Below are positions 32,840-40,282 of a stretch of DNA of 51,244 nucleotides, piece after piece. How positions within the stretch are numbered: the first letter of the stretch is position 1; the number at the start of each line of letters is the position of its first letter. A model generated the notes under the pieces. It was not told the DNA's origin, did not search any database, and saw only the letters and a list, made by a program, of their open reading frames with translations. Source of the stretch: Bacillota bacterium (GTDB taxonomy: Bacteria > Bacillota > Clostridia > Christensenellales > SZUA-584); contig JAEZHF010000088.1 of NCBI GenBank assembly GCA_023416745.1, positions 1 to 51,244 on the forward strand, given 5' to 3'. The translations under genes and the position numbers were made by a program.

Positions 32840-32958
32840 TGCTGCTACCTCCTCTTCCCAGTCTCGCCGTCGTGGTATCCGTTTCCTGCCCCAAATAGCT
32901 TCGCTTTTCGGGAGCTTCAGGCCATCCGGAATTTCACTAACCAGTTTCGTGCGGCTCA
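32840..32958 (-). ncRNA. L21 leader-like autoregulatory RNA
   Basis: The 5' UTR of rplU keeps blocks I associate with the Firmicutes L21 leader: TTGAGCCGCAC near the 5' end, GGGGCAG in the middle, and ACGGCGAGACTGGGAAGAGG just before the start. The family is proposed to bind L21 and control rplU-rpmA. The match is from memory of the motif and not computed. Confidence 0.65.
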
Positions 32959-32965
32959 ATTCAAA

Positions 32966-32994
32966 ATCATATCATATCATAAAAACCCTGTCAA
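32966..32994 (-). promoter_or_regulatory. Promoter of rplU-rpmA
   Basis: On the minus strand TTGACA (32989-32994), 17-base spacer, TATGAT (32966-32971). The -35 overlaps the rng stop codon. Confidence 0.85.
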
Positions 32995-34517
32995 CAAAAC
33001 ACGCGCGCTTTTCCTATCAGTTTTTCGCGCTCCTTTTGCGACGTGATCTCAACCACGCGGTAATCTGACAGATGCACCGATTCGGAAGACAATATGTAGA
33101 ACTTAATACCTTCCAGTTTGGGAAGTACCGGCGTTTCCGTTTCCTTGCTCTCGATGTATTTGGCAACCAGCGGATTCACCTCAATCAGGTATTCCTTGAT
33201 GTCCGAATTCGCGAGCTGCCGCAGCACCAGCCGCCGCAGGTTCATCGCGGTCGTCTCCTCACTGTCCACAAGGCCGCTGCCGCCGCAGTATGGGCAGGTA
33301 CGTTTCACAATGCTGGAAAGCTTGCGCCGCACCTTCTTGCGCGTCATCTCCACCAGCCCGAGACCGGTGATGCCCAGTACGTTGGTCTTGGTGCGGTCCT
33401 TGGCAAGCGCATCCTCCAGCGCCGCCACCACCTTATACTTGTTCGCCTCCACCTCCATGTCGATGAAGTCGATGACGATAATACCGCTGATATCGCGCAG
33501 ACGCAGTTGCCGCGCGATCTCCTTCCCCGCCTCAATGTTGACCTCGAGTATCGTCTGCTGCAGGTTATTATCCCCTACGTACTTTCCGGTGTTCACATCG
33601 ATCACAGTCAGCGCTTCCGTCTCGTCGATGATGATGTACGCGCCGTTCTTCATCCACACCTTTTTGTCCAGCGCCTTGTCGATGCGCGCCTGAATGCCGT
33701 AATCATCAAATATGTTGGGACCGCCCTGATACAGGCGCACACGGTCCTTGATGAACGGCGCGATGATGTTCGCCACAGCGATCACCTTGTCGTAATACTC
33801 CTGGTCGTTGATAACGAACTCGGATACATCCGCGGTGAACATGTCGCGGACGGTGCGGAACACCAGCGATTCCTCAGCGTGCAGCATCCGCGGCGCACGC
33901 AGCACCTCGCTGCGCTGCAATATCCGACGCCAAAGCCGCTCCAAAAAACGCACCTCGCCGTTGAAGTCGTCCGCCGACTTGCCTATGGCCGCTGTCCGCA
34001 CGATCAGCCCCATATCCGGCGGCTTGATCTGCTCCATGATATCCTTTAAGCGGCTCCGCTCCTGCTCGTCCTCAATGCGTCGGGACACGCCCACATGGTT
34101 CACGGTGGGCATCAGCACCAGCATACGACCCGGCAGCGTGACGTGCGTCGTGATGCGCGCGCCCTTCTGTCCGCCCGGCTGCTTCAAAACCTGAACGACG
34201 ATCTCCTGTCCTTCCTTCACCATCTCCTCAATGCGCTTGGTGCGCAGGTTGATATCATCCGCCTGCTGACCGAACTCGAAGTCGGAGGTGTCCGCCAATA
34301 TATCGCCCGCGTACAGAAAAGCATTGCGCTCCAGTCCGATATCAACAAACGCGGCCTGCATGCCGGGCAGCACGTTGGCCACACGTCCCTTGTAGATGTT
34401 GCCCACAAGGCGTTCCTTGCCGCGCCTTTCCACATGGATCTCCACCAGCTTGTCGTCCTCCAGCAGGGCGATTCTGGCTTCGAGCGCATTGATATCCGCT
34501 ACGATCTTTTTATTCAT
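32991..34517 (-). CDS. rng: Ribonuclease G (Rne/Rng family)
   Basis: Single-strand endoribonuclease for rRNA maturation and mRNA decay. It is 508 aa: an N-terminal part with an S1 domain (about 38-125; GNIYKGRVANVLPGMQAAFVDIG), the 5' sensor and DNase I-like catalytic domain with Mg ligands in VIDVNTGKY and IIVIDFIDM, and the zinc-link motif CPYCGGSG (about 405). The long C-terminal scaffold of RNase E is absent. GGAG lies 8 bases before the start. The neighbours (TIGR03960, TIGR03936, rplU, rpmA) are the usual clostridial set. Confidence 0.95.
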   Translation of the reverse strand: MNKKIVADINALEARIALLEDDKLVEIHVERRGKERLVGNIYKGRVANVLPGMQAAFVDIGLERNAFLYAGDILADTSDFEFGQQADDINLRTKRIEEMVKEGQEIVVQVLKQPGGQKGARITTHVTLPGRMLVLMPTVNHVGVSRRIEDEQERSRLKDIMEQIKPPDMGLIVRTAAIGKSADDFNGEVRFLERLWRRILQRSEVLRAPRMLHAEESLVFRTVRDMFTADVSEFVINDQEYYDKVIAVANIIAPFIKDRVRLYQGGPNIFDDYGIQARIDKALDKKVWMKNGAYIIIDETEALTVIDVNTGKYVGDNNLQQTILEVNIEAGKEIARQLRLRDISGIIVIDFIDMEVEANKYKVVAALEDALAKDRTKTNVLGITGLGLVEMTRKKVRRKLSSIVKRTCPYCGGSGLVDSEETTAMNLRRLVLRQLANSDIKEYLIEVNPLVAKYIESKETETPVLPKLEGIKFYILSSESVHLSDYRVVEITSQKEREKLIGKARVFC

Positions 34518-34554
34518 CTAATACTCCAAACTCTCAAAAGCAAATATTTTTCAA

Positions 34555-34594
34555 CGGGGCTCCTTTGGAGAAAGTTTCAACGCTGAAACCCCCG
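34555..34594 (-). ncRNA. Compact three-way-junction structure upstream of rng
   Basis: In the 83-base gap, CGGGG and CCCCG close a 40-base element holding two hairpins: GTTTCA/TGAAAC and CTCC/GGAG. No T-run follows, so it is not a plain terminator. It lies 37 bases before the rng start. Confidence 0.45.
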
Positions 34595-34600
34595 CGTCAT

Positions 34601-35275
34601 TCAATTGAACCGGCAAAACGCCAGCAAGTCGACCGCTTCGCCGCGGTCATACGTGAACAGCCCGGTGCGAACCGCACGATATTCAAATATCCCCGCACGC
34701 TGTGCCAACACGTCCAGCAGCAGCTCGGGCCGCAGGGAACCCTCGGGCGCAGCCGCCAGTCGCAGCACCAACCGCCCGTCCCGCCAGCATATGTCCTCGA
34801 TCATGCCGCGAATGTCGATCGTCTTGGTCACGCCCTTGGCCGTCTTTTCGGCCAGCACCTGCACCTCGGCCAGCACATCATTAACCGCCTGTGCGATGGC
34901 ATTTGCGTCTCCGTCCACCTCTGCGGTGTATTCGGCTGTCCGCAGCGCCGCCATCAATTTTGGGCTTCCGTCTGCCAGCACCACCGCACGCCGGGCTTCA
35001 AGGCCGGGCGGCAGCGCCTTTGCCATGCGCAGCAGAAACTCCTCCGCCGTCACATCCTTGGCCAGCGCCATCTCAACGCATTCGCACGTGCTCTCCATGC
35101 CCAGTGCCAGAGCCGACGCGAAGGACACCACGTAGTGCGGGTTATACCCCTCCGACAGCTTTACAGGCAGTCCGCTGCGCCGTATCGCTCGGGAAAACGC
35201 GCGCTGCAAGTCCAGATGGGATATATAGCGGGCTGCGCCTGTCTTGGCAAACTCCAATCCCATCCTCATACGCAA
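34601..35275 (-). CDS. TIGR03936/DUF2344 radical-SAM-associated protein
   Basis: The function is unknown. It is 224 aa with the family opening GLEFAKTGAARYISHLDLQRAF, followed by RRSGLPVKLSEGYNPHYVVSFASAL. The family always accompanies the B12-binding radical SAM protein encoded just upstream, and in some bacteria the two are fused. Its start overlaps the end of that gene by 10 bases, so translation is coupled. The constant neighbourhood with rng and L21 suggests a role tied to RNA or ribosome modification, but this is inference. Confidence 0.88.
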   Translation of the reverse strand: MRMRMGLEFAKTGAARYISHLDLQRAFSRAIRRSGLPVKLSEGYNPHYVVSFASALALGMESTCECVEMALAKDVTAEEFLLRMAKALPPGLEARRAVVLADGSPKLMAALRTAEYTAEVDGDANAIAQAVNDVLAEVQVLAEKTAKGVTKTIDIRGMIEDICWRDGRLVLRLAAAPEGSLRPELLLDVLAQRAGIFEYRAVRTGLFTYDRGEAVDLLAFCRFN

Positions 35276-37101
35276 AGCCCCGCTTCCAAAAGACCGCAGC
35301 CGGTGCAGCCCTTGCGGCAGTCGGGCGTGGTCGCCGCCTCTTCGCCGCGCCGGTTCTCATCCCACAGGTATGCCTTGCTAACGCCTGTGTCGATCACGTC
35401 CCAAGGGAATATCTCATCCAAGCTGCGCTCCCGTACCGCGTAGAAATCGGGTTCAATGCCCGCCTGTGTGAATGCCGCCTGCCACTTCTCATAATCGAAC
35501 AGCTCCATCCAGCTGTCGAACCGGCACCCGGCATCATACGCCGCTTTCAGTACGGCAGAGAGCCGTCGATCGCCGCGCGCGAACACGGCTTCGAGCATAC
35601 TCGTACGCGCGTCGTGCCAGTTGAACTTCACGCCCTTGACGGGCCGCAGCGCTTCCCGCAGCTTCCGCTGCTTCTCAGCCAGCTGTTCCATACTGTCCTG
35701 CGCCGCCCACTGAAACGGCGTATGCGGCTTGGGCACAAAGCATGCGACGCTCACCGTCAGCTTGAAGCCGCCGTTGCGCCGCTCTTTGGGCACCTGATAA
35801 TATATGTCCCTGAGCTTAGCGGCCACATCCGCGATGCCCAGCACGTCCTCCATCGTCTCATACGGCAGCCCCATCATAAAGTACAGCTTCACGCCGTTCT
35901 GACCCGTTCCAAAAGCCTCGCGCGCCGCCGAAAGTATATCCGTTTCCGTGATGTTCTTGTTGATGACGTCGCGCAGACGCTGCGTACCTGCCTCGGGCGC
36001 GAACGTCAGCCCCGTGTTGCGCACCTCGCGCAGCCGCGCCGCATACTCGCCCTCGTACGAGTCCAGTCGCAGTGACGGCACAGCCAACGATACGCCGCTC
36101 CCCGCAAAATTGTCGGACAGCGAACACACCAGCTTGCCCACCTCGGAGTAGTCCCCGGTGGACAGCGAGCACATCGACACTTCCTCGTGGCCCGTGTTCA
36201 CTATGGTCTCCTGTGCCTGCCTGATCAGCGTATCCGCGCTCCGTTCGCGTATCGGACGGCAGATGAAACCTGCCTGACAGAAGCGGCAGCCGCGCGTGCA
36301 GCCGCGCATCACCTCCACCGTCACACGGTCGTGCACCACTCCGAGATACGGCACGATGGGCGACGTCGGGTAAAACGCCGCGTCAAAGTCCGTCACGATG
36401 CGCTTTTTAACCGCAGCCGGCGCGCCGTGCCCGGGTATATATTGCCGCACTGTTCCGTCGGCGTTGTATTCCACATCGTACAGCGACGGCACGTAAATGC
36501 CTTGGATGCCCGCGGCCGCGCGCAGAAACGCCGGCCGTTCGAAGCCTGCCTGCCGGTGCTGCTTATACAGCGCTATCAGCTCGGGCAAAACCTCCTCGCC
36601 CTCGCCGATCACAAACAGATCGATGAAGTCCGCCAGCGGTTCCGGGTTGTACGCACAGCCCCCGCCCGCGATCACCACGGGACTTTCATTCCCGCGGTCC
36701 TGTGCCCGCATCGGCACGCCGGAGAGCTCCAGCATCATCAGCACATTGGTGTAGCTCATCTCGTAGGACAGCGAAAAGCCCATCATATCGAATTCGCTCA
36801 AAGCCATTTTGGTCTCCAGCGAATACAGCGGCAGTCCCGCGCCCTTGAGTTCCTGTTCCATGTCCGGCCAAGGCGCAAAGCACCGCTCCGCGTACACACC
36901 ATCCATCGTGTTGGCGAGGTGATACAGCAGACTCGTCCCCAAATGGGACATGCCAACTTCGTACACGTCCGGAAAGCAGAACGCAAACCTCATCGTGTCC
37001 TTGTCAATTTTCTTTTTTATCTCACCAAGCTCACCGCCGGTGTAGCGTGCGGGCTTGCCCACCTTCATCAGTATCCGGTCCAGTTTTTGTGTATCGATCA
37101 T
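35266..37101 (-). CDS. TIGR03960 B12-binding radical SAM protein
   Basis: It is 611 aa: a B12-binding-like N-terminal domain (about 30-195; FAFCFPDVYEVGMSHLGTSLLYH, GFSLSYEMSYTNVLMML) and a radical SAM domain with the cluster motif CTRGCRFCQAG near residue 272. The C-terminus ends in a Cys-rich tail (CRKGCTGCGLLEAGLCV). Substrate unknown. The ATG at 37101 is chosen: AGGACAAAGG is just upstream and the promoter at 37140-37169 would start transcription near 37133, leaving no room for a start at 37134. It heads the TIGR03960-TIGR03936-rng unit. Confidence 0.9.
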   Translation of the reverse strand: MIDTQKLDRILMKVGKPARYTGGELGEIKKKIDKDTMRFAFCFPDVYEVGMSHLGTSLLYHLANTMDGVYAERCFAPWPDMEQELKGAGLPLYSLETKMALSEFDMMGFSLSYEMSYTNVLMMLELSGVPMRAQDRGNESPVVIAGGGCAYNPEPLADFIDLFVIGEGEEVLPELIALYKQHRQAGFERPAFLRAAAGIQGIYVPSLYDVEYNADGTVRQYIPGHGAPAAVKKRIVTDFDAAFYPTSPIVPYLGVVHDRVTVEVMRGCTRGCRFCQAGFICRPIRERSADTLIRQAQETIVNTGHEEVSMCSLSTGDYSEVGKLVCSLSDNFAGSGVSLAVPSLRLDSYEGEYAARLREVRNTGLTFAPEAGTQRLRDVINKNITETDILSAAREAFGTGQNGVKLYFMMGLPYETMEDVLGIADVAAKLRDIYYQVPKERRNGGFKLTVSVACFVPKPHTPFQWAAQDSMEQLAEKQRKLREALRPVKGVKFNWHDARTSMLEAVFARGDRRLSAVLKAAYDAGCRFDSWMELFDYEKWQAAFTQAGIEPDFYAVRERSLDEIFPWDVIDTGVSKAYLWDENRRGEEAATTPDCRKGCTGCGLLEAGLCV

Positions 37102-37139
37102 CCTTTGTCCTGTTTCTTCAAAATTTACATTCACCGTTG

Positions 37140-37169
37140 ATTATAGCATGTTTATGCAAATACCGGCAA
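37140..37169 (-). promoter_or_regulatory. Promoter of the TIGR03960-TIGR03936-rng unit
   Basis: On the minus strand TTGCCG (37164-37169), 18-base spacer, extended TGC-TATAAT (hexamer 37140-37145). Confidence 0.7.
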
Positions 37170-37202
37170 ATTAAAATATTACTTTCCGCGTACCAGATCG
37201 TG

Positions 37203-37571
37203 CTATTTACGGCCCGGTTTGACCTCCTGCCAGTAGCCATCCGGATCTACAATAAAATAAACGCCCATCGCCTTGTTCTCGTAGCAAATGATGCCCATCT
37301 GTTTATGATGCGCATAAGCTGCGTCAAAATCATCCGTCGCGAAGCCGATATGGCTCTCGTTGTCGCCCAAGTTATACGCACCCTGTTTGTCTCGCAGCCA
37401 CGTCAGCTCCAGCCCGAAGCCCGTTGCGCCGTCCTCCATGAACACGATAACATAGCTGCCATCGGAAGCCGTTTTGCGCCGCACTTCGGAAAGCCCGAAC
37501 GCCTGGGCATAAAACGCTTTGCTCTTCTCGATATCCGTCACATTGATATTCGCATGATTCAACGTAAACAT
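37203..37571 (-). CDS. VOC family protein, glyoxalase I-like
   Basis: It is 122 aa with two beta-alpha-beta-beta-beta units of the vicinal oxygen chelate fold: FTLNHANINVTDIEKSKAFYAQAFGL and SHIGFATDDFDAAYAHHKQMG. Likely metal ligands are His6 (LNHANI), a Glu in GLELTWL, His in ESHIGFA and Glu near the C-terminus (YWQEVKP), as in glyoxalase I. Lactoylglutathione lyase activity is possible but clostridia often lack glutathione, so the substrate is open. AGGAGGAATCAAT sets the ATG at 37571. It follows the MBL-fold gene by 19 bases on the same strand. Confidence 0.82.
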   Translation of the reverse strand: MFTLNHANINVTDIEKSKAFYAQAFGLSEVRRKTASDGSYVIVFMEDGATGFGLELTWLRDKQGAYNLGDNESHIGFATDDFDAAYAHHKQMGIICYENKAMGVYFIVDPDGYWQEVKPGRK

Positions 37572-37590
37572 ATTGATTCCTCCTGATATC

Positions 37591-38304
37591 TTATACCAAC
37601 TGTTCACCGTTATGATGAACGGCCAGCACCTGCGTGCCGCTACCCTGTTTTTTCACCCGATAGCTCTCCGTATCCGCAAAGTCCAAAAAATGAATCGGAA
37701 CGAACACCTTTGGCTTCATCAACTCAATGAACTGATCGGCTCCCTCATCATAATCGCGTCCCATCCGCTTGTCCACTGGAAAAAAAGCATAGTCGATACG
37801 CTGCACCTCGTGACGCAGGAAGCGAAGCTCTCTGTCAAAGAACTTTTCCATGACGCGCGTGTATTTTTCGTTGCCGTCGTCCTTCCAGTGCCAGTTGTTG
37901 AGGTCTCCGGCGTGGAAAATGCTTATTCCCTCGCATTCCACATAAAAGCTGCCGCCCATATCGGTGGAACCGAATTCGCGTACGTGAATATAGCCGTCGT
38001 CAAACGTCTCGCCGCGGCTTAAAAATACAGCGCTGTCCGGCGCGTCCGCCGCGGGCACCGTATCGTCCAATACGTATGTGACGGACACGCCTGCTTTTGT
38101 CCATTCAAATATGCTGCGGTTATAGTGGTCGTGGTGGCTGTGCGACGCAAACACATAAACACGCTGTTGCGCGCGGATATCCTCCATCCCCACATGACCG
38201 TCTTTAATCCGCTTGCCGGGCTTGTCCATGTAATGGTCGAATATCAGCAGCGACTGTTCCATCGCGATGCTCACGGCGCTGTGATGCAAATAATTGATGC
38301 GCAT
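37591..38304 (-). CDS. MBL-fold metal-dependent hydrolase (UlaG-like)
   Basis: It is 237 aa. The metallo-beta-lactamase metal motif HSHHDH is in VFASHSHHDHYNRS (about residues 53-66); a second ligand region is SIFHAGDLNNWHW, and the last His is in VFVPIHFLDF. The lack of a long N-terminal strand pair resembles UlaG/L-ascorbate-6-phosphate lactonase-like hydrolases. Substrate not assignable. The ATG at 38304 follows AAGG at 8 bases. It has a promoter over the spoIVFB stop and is followed by the VOC gene. Confidence 0.82.
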   Translation of the reverse strand: MRINYLHHSAVSIAMEQSLLIFDHYMDKPGKRIKDGHVGMEDIRAQQRVYVFASHSHHDHYNRSIFEWTKAGVSVTYVLDDTVPAADAPDSAVFLSRGETFDDGYIHVREFGSTDMGGSFYVECEGISIFHAGDLNNWHWKDDGNEKYTRVMEKFFDRELRFLRHEVQRIDYAFFPVDKRMGRDYDEGADQFIELMKPKVFVPIHFLDFADTESYRVKKQGSGTQVLAVHHNGEQLV

Positions 38305-38335
38305 GAAATCTGCCTTTATTTCCTTAATTACACCG

Positions 38336-38364
38336 ATTGTAACACAGTCTTGGTCCGCGCACAA
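38336..38364 (-). promoter_or_regulatory. Promoter of the MBL-VOC unit
   Basis: On the minus strand TTGTGC (38359-38364), 17-base spacer, TACAAT (38336-38341). Confidence 0.6.
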
Positions 38365-38369
38365 CAAGA

Positions 38370-39251
38370 CTAAACCTCGCTCTTCTGACGGTAAAGGCTG
38401 CCCAGAGTAATCTGTGTTCCCTTTTGCATCATGCCGCCCAGTATTTCACGTTCACTGAGTTCCCCCAGCACGCCCATATTCTTATCCAGCACCGTCACAA
38501 TGTTGTATTTACCCGCTTCGAACTCGCGCATGATGCCCCTCACCGGCTCGTTCTGCATGGCAGCGAAACGGTTGACAGGCATCGTCTTGCGTTTTTCCAA
38601 CTGCTGCCTTTTGCCGGTAAAATCACGAATCAACGTATAGGGTGCGCTCTTCAATTCCTTGACAGCGGCCAGGCACAGGAAAAACCCCATGATAAAAAAA
38701 CTCACGTTCAAAGCATCTTGAAAAGCAGCCCACACGCCGATCCCTACGATCACCACGGCGAAGAATATACCGCCCGCCGCCATCAATTTTGTGGCGCGTT
38801 TATACCCCATGAATGACGCAAACACGGCGCGCATGATACGCCCGCCGTCCAGCGGCAGTGCCGGCAGCATATTTACCGCCGCCAGCGCCAGGTTAGACGC
38901 GATGATTCGATCCTTCACGGCGATGGGCAGCGCATACTTATCCACAAAAAAGACGGCGCAGGCCACCGCCATGTTTGCCAGAGGCCCCGCCGCCGCCACA
39001 ATAATCTCCTTCACGCGCGACACCGCAAAGCACTCCAGCTTTGCTGCACAGCCGAAGGGAAACAGCTCCATCTCCGTCACTGTCATGCCCAGCGCCACCG
39101 ACACCAGCACATGAGTCCACTCGTGCACCAGCACGGCAGGAATGTAATAGTACAGCACATCCCCCATGCCCAGCACAAACAGCAGCGCCACAGCGGGGAT
39201 CATCAGCAGATTGATTTTCAACTTTCCGCCAAACAGGCGAACGGATCTCAT
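38370..39251 (-). CDS. spoIVFB: Site-2 intramembrane protease SpoIVFB-like, with CBS tail
   Basis: In sporulation SpoIVFB cleaves pro-sigma-K in the mother cell. It is 293 aa with about six membrane segments. The zinc motif HEWTH lies at residues 43-47 (VLVHEWTHVLVSVALG) and the second catalytic motif is NMLPALPLDGGR (about 127-138). The C-terminal 70 residues form a CBS-type domain (PVRGIMREFEAGKYNIVTVLD), as in SpoIVFB. The preceding gene is a SpoIVFA-like protein 5 bases upstream, so the pair is conserved. It could also be a general M50 protease, but the pairing makes SpoIVFB much more likely. Confidence 0.9.
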   Translation of the reverse strand: MRSVRLFGGKLKINLLMIPAVALLFVLGMGDVLYYYIPAVLVHEWTHVLVSVALGMTVTEMELFPFGCAAKLECFAVSRVKEIIVAAAGPLANMAVACAVFFVDKYALPIAVKDRIIASNLALAAVNMLPALPLDGGRIMRAVFASFMGYKRATKLMAAGGIFFAVVIVGIGVWAAFQDALNVSFFIMGFFLCLAAVKELKSAPYTLIRDFTGKRQQLEKRKTMPVNRFAAMQNEPVRGIMREFEAGKYNIVTVLDKNMGVLGELSEREILGGMMQKGTQITLGSLYRQKSEV

Positions 39252-39256
39252 AACCG

Positions 39257-40006
39257 CTATTGCAGCTCTCCCGAGATTTCCCGCTGGACATAGGCCAGCG
39301 GATCCACATACTCATCGCCGCTGAGCATCTCCAGATACAGATAGTTCCCCGATACCACGCCCACCGCCTGGCCGGGCATCACGATGTCATCCACCTGTAC
39401 TGATGGTTCGATGTTGTGGTACACCAACGTCTCACCGGTATCCAGCATCAGTTCAACGTAACCCATACTGCCCACTTCGCCCACCACGATCACCGTTCCT
39501 TTGGCGATGCACGACACGTCACCCTTTGCCTCAATGCGCACGCCCTTTGAACCGGCCTCGCCGAACGCCGTCACAACTCTGCCGTCCGCCGGATAGACCG
39601 CCAGCGCCCCCGGCTGCGCGCTGAAAACCGCCTCCGACTCATCCAGCGTCTGTACAAACTTGAGCCGCCCGATATCCTTGTCGATGTCGAACTCATGAGC
39701 CACCACTTGATCCATCGTATCCGTGATATTTTGAGCCTCCGGCGTATCGATGCTGCTGATCACCAACAGCACAATGGCGAGTCCCGCGCAAATGCCCGTC
39801 TTTATAAGCAGTTTTCTGTATGCCGGGTCCACATCATCTTGGGACAACGCGCGGCGCTGTTTTGCACGAACGGGAACGCCGGCCCGCCGCATTACATCCG
39901 ATGCCCTGTCCCGCCACGTTTCCTTTCTTTGCTCTGCGTACGCGTATCCCCCCGAATATGTCGTAAACCCTTCTGTCTCCAGCTTTGGCAGGCTACCCTT
40001 ATCCAT
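39257..40006 (-). CDS. spoIVFA: SpoIVFA-like M23 domain protein, regulator of SpoIVFB
   Basis: SpoIVFA anchors and inhibits SpoIVFB in the outer forespore membrane. It is 249 aa: a cytoplasmic N-terminus (1-67), one membrane helix (about 67-87; LLIKTGICAGLAIVLLVI), then an outside part with a LytM/M23 fold (about 140-245; ALAVYPADGRVVTAFGE, GKGTVIVVG-like strands, VYHNIEP). The catalytic HxH of active M23 enzymes is reduced to a single His, as in SpoIVFA. The ATG at 40006 is set by GGAGGCGGAG; an ATG at 40021 precedes that site. No convincing sigma-E promoter could be fixed; CATATAAAT near 40055 is a weak candidate -10. Confidence 0.82.
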   Translation of the reverse strand: MDKGSLPKLETEGFTTYSGGYAYAEQRKETWRDRASDVMRRAGVPVRAKQRRALSQDDVDPAYRKLLIKTGICAGLAIVLLVISSIDTPEAQNITDTMDQVVAHEFDIDKDIGRLKFVQTLDESEAVFSAQPGALAVYPADGRVVTAFGEAGSKGVRIEAKGDVSCIAKGTVIVVGEVGSMGYVELMLDTGETLVYHNIEPSVQVDDIVMPGQAVGVVSGNYLYLEMLSGDEYVDPLAYVQREISGELQ

Positions 40007-40197
40007 CGACTCCGCCTCCATCTATTTTTGATAATCTAAGTCCTATATTTATATGGCGAAAATGAGCGAATCATTCTATTGTCCTTGCACCATACTGCGC
40101 ATTTGCGCATATCCTATATTTTTTTGTCCGATACCTGTCGCTGCAAACCGATCGGGCAAGGGGATGATTAATTTGAATAACATGAGTAATTACATGC

Positions 40198-40225
40198 TTG
40201 CAAATCCGGCCATTAAGACTATAAT
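40198..40225 (+). promoter_or_regulatory. Promoter of the NlpC/P60 gene
   Basis: TTGCAA (40198-40203), 16-base spacer, TATAAT (40220-40225). Confidence 0.6.
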
Positions 40226-40282
40226 AATGTTAAAGATTTCAATTGTGTTACGAAATGAGATATTCACACCGGAAAGGATGCC

